From: Saxidomus purpurata
Lineage: Eukaryota; Mollusca; Bivalvia; Venerida; Veneridae
Assembly (NCBI GenBank): GCA_022818135.1
Contig: JAFMSR010000005.1
Span: 20,315,668 to 20,379,667 of the forward strand
Length of the DNA stretch: 64,000 nucleotides
Direction of reading: 5' to 3'
The position numbers were made by a program, and so were the translations under genes. The notes under the pieces were generated by a model. It was not told where the DNA came from. It saw only the letters and a program-made list of their open reading frames with translations, and did no database searches. Shown here piece after piece: positions 62,995 through 64,000 of this stretch (within the stretch, counting starts at the first letter, position 1; the number at the start of each line of letters is the position of its first letter).

Positions 62995-63130
62995 AACGTT
63001 AAATACACGAAACACGAAACGAACGATGCGTTACACGATGCACGATCTGAATGTGCACTATGATTGCACGAACGATACACGCATGAGGAATGCAAATGGA
63101 ATGCTCGATACACGAACGATATACGAACAT
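62995..63130. repeat. Degenerate ACGA-rich cryptic repeat
   Basis: Short strings such as ACACGAAACACGAAACGAAC, GCACGAACGATACACG and ATACACGAACGATATACGAA recur. The clustering of CACGA is strong, but there is no fixed unit length. Confidence 0.55.
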
Positions 63131-63648
63131 TTTGCAAAGTTACATGCGAGCACCACTGTAAATGTAATTGAGGAGGGGGCCAATTTACACCAGATTTCAC
63201 AGAATTGATCATTGCCAACCATAGTCGTACTTATCGTAAACATGTTCCAATCCATTGATTTCAGCGTAGAAGTGGCCCTTGATTTGAAATATTTACGACT
63301 TCCCTACAATACAAAAACCTAACGGCTGCTCCTCGTTGCTACATAACCATTCATTCGGACATACCTTCCTATCCTACTGTGTTATGTGGGTGAAGAAGTA
63401 CTTTTTGTGTTTAAAATAACTTCTTGATTTTTGCTTAAAGTAGTTCTAACTGCAAGTTACTTATTCTCAAAGATAACATTACAAATGTAGTAAGCGATCT
63501 ATTTTCTTTTACGTATATAGTTTTGAACAGGATTATAAACAGACAAAAAGTATGAAATTCTATGATTTATTGTAGGAGGTGGTTTCATTTGATACTCAAT
63601 TGCATGTCGATTATACTAATTTAAACAATTATGACGCAAGAAAAAAAG

Positions 63649-63650
<2 letters not shown>
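63131..63650. other. Unassigned sequence
   Basis: No gene or repeat recognised. Confidence 0.4.

Positions 63651-63710
<60 letters not shown>
63651..63710 (+). repeat. (GA)n microsatellite
   Basis: About 30 uninterrupted GA units. The Arg/Glu frame across it is an artefact. Confidence 0.98.
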
Positions 63711-63711
<1 letters not shown>

Positions 63712-64000
63712 AAATGCTTATAATGACAGAGCATTATAAAAGATACAAAGCTAGTCATAGGTATAATTTTATCAATGGATTTCTGTTTTAGATCACTCTT
63801 ATAGCAGTGAGTTTTTGAGGTGTGGGGCTCATGCCTATGAGGGTATCAACTAGTATAGTTGCGAGTCAACTATCAATCTCCTCCAATATCTATCAAAGCT
63901 TCTCTCTTATATCTATTTTTAGAACTCGGTAACATTCAGAAATTTCTTTTTGTTAATAACGTTGCTTTTGACTGGATCGTTAATACTTGTTAATACGATG

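Noticed and set aside
63579..63791. Arg/Glu-repeat protein
   Set aside because: It is only the translation of the GA microsatellite.

Overview
The window looks like nuclear DNA from an invertebrate animal, most likely a bivalve or other mollusc. It is AT-rich and very gene-sparse. Its introns have GT/AG borders. It carries tRNA-headed SINE-like repeats and several families of short inverted-repeat elements (MITEs) of the kind common in molluscan genomes. There is no sign of prokaryotic operon structure. The species call is an inference from repeat style and from one gene.

Only one protein-coding gene is well supported. It is a class A G-protein-coupled neuropeptide receptor on the minus strand, seen as two exons. 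The exon at 43363-43523 encodes the end of TM1 and all of TM2. The terminal exon at 35023-36147 encodes TM3 to TM7 and the C-terminus. The 7.2-kb intron between them joins in phase 0. The receptor most resembles the trissin-receptor group. The first exon (N-terminus and most of TM1) was not found; it must lie above 43525, inside or beyond the window. An AATAAA lies about 110 bases past the stop.

Everything else is repeat-derived or unassigned. From 1 to 24 kb there are MITE copies, a truncated LINE 3' end (about 3.1-4.0 kb), a SINE, a 37-base tandem repeat and a CRE/TATA-like cluster at 18.25 kb. From 24 to 35 kb there are hairpins, MITEs, microsatellites and two blocks duplicated elsewhere. 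The receptor intron (36-43 kb) holds two SINEs, a diverged tandem repeat carrying RFX X-box motifs, an unrecognised ORF next to a poly(A)/poly(T) tract, and a foldback. From 44 to 52 kb there are a duplicated block, a 560-base foldback and a 110-base hairpin. From 53 to 59 kb an old tandem duplication of non-coding DNA fills most of the space. From 59 to 64 kb there are a SINE-like element, a MITE, a perfect X-box palindrome and a (GA)n tract.

Two pieces of architecture stand out. First, blocks on either side of the receptor exons (31.98-32.47 kb, and about 44.2-47.46 kb) recur in the same order at 24.95-25.47 kb and 25.6-29.66 kb, without the receptor between them. This suggests an old segmental duplication in which one copy lost, or one copy gained, the receptor region. 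Second, at least three MITE families occur here in several copies, two of them with TTAA at both ends. I found no undescribed protein system that I can support.
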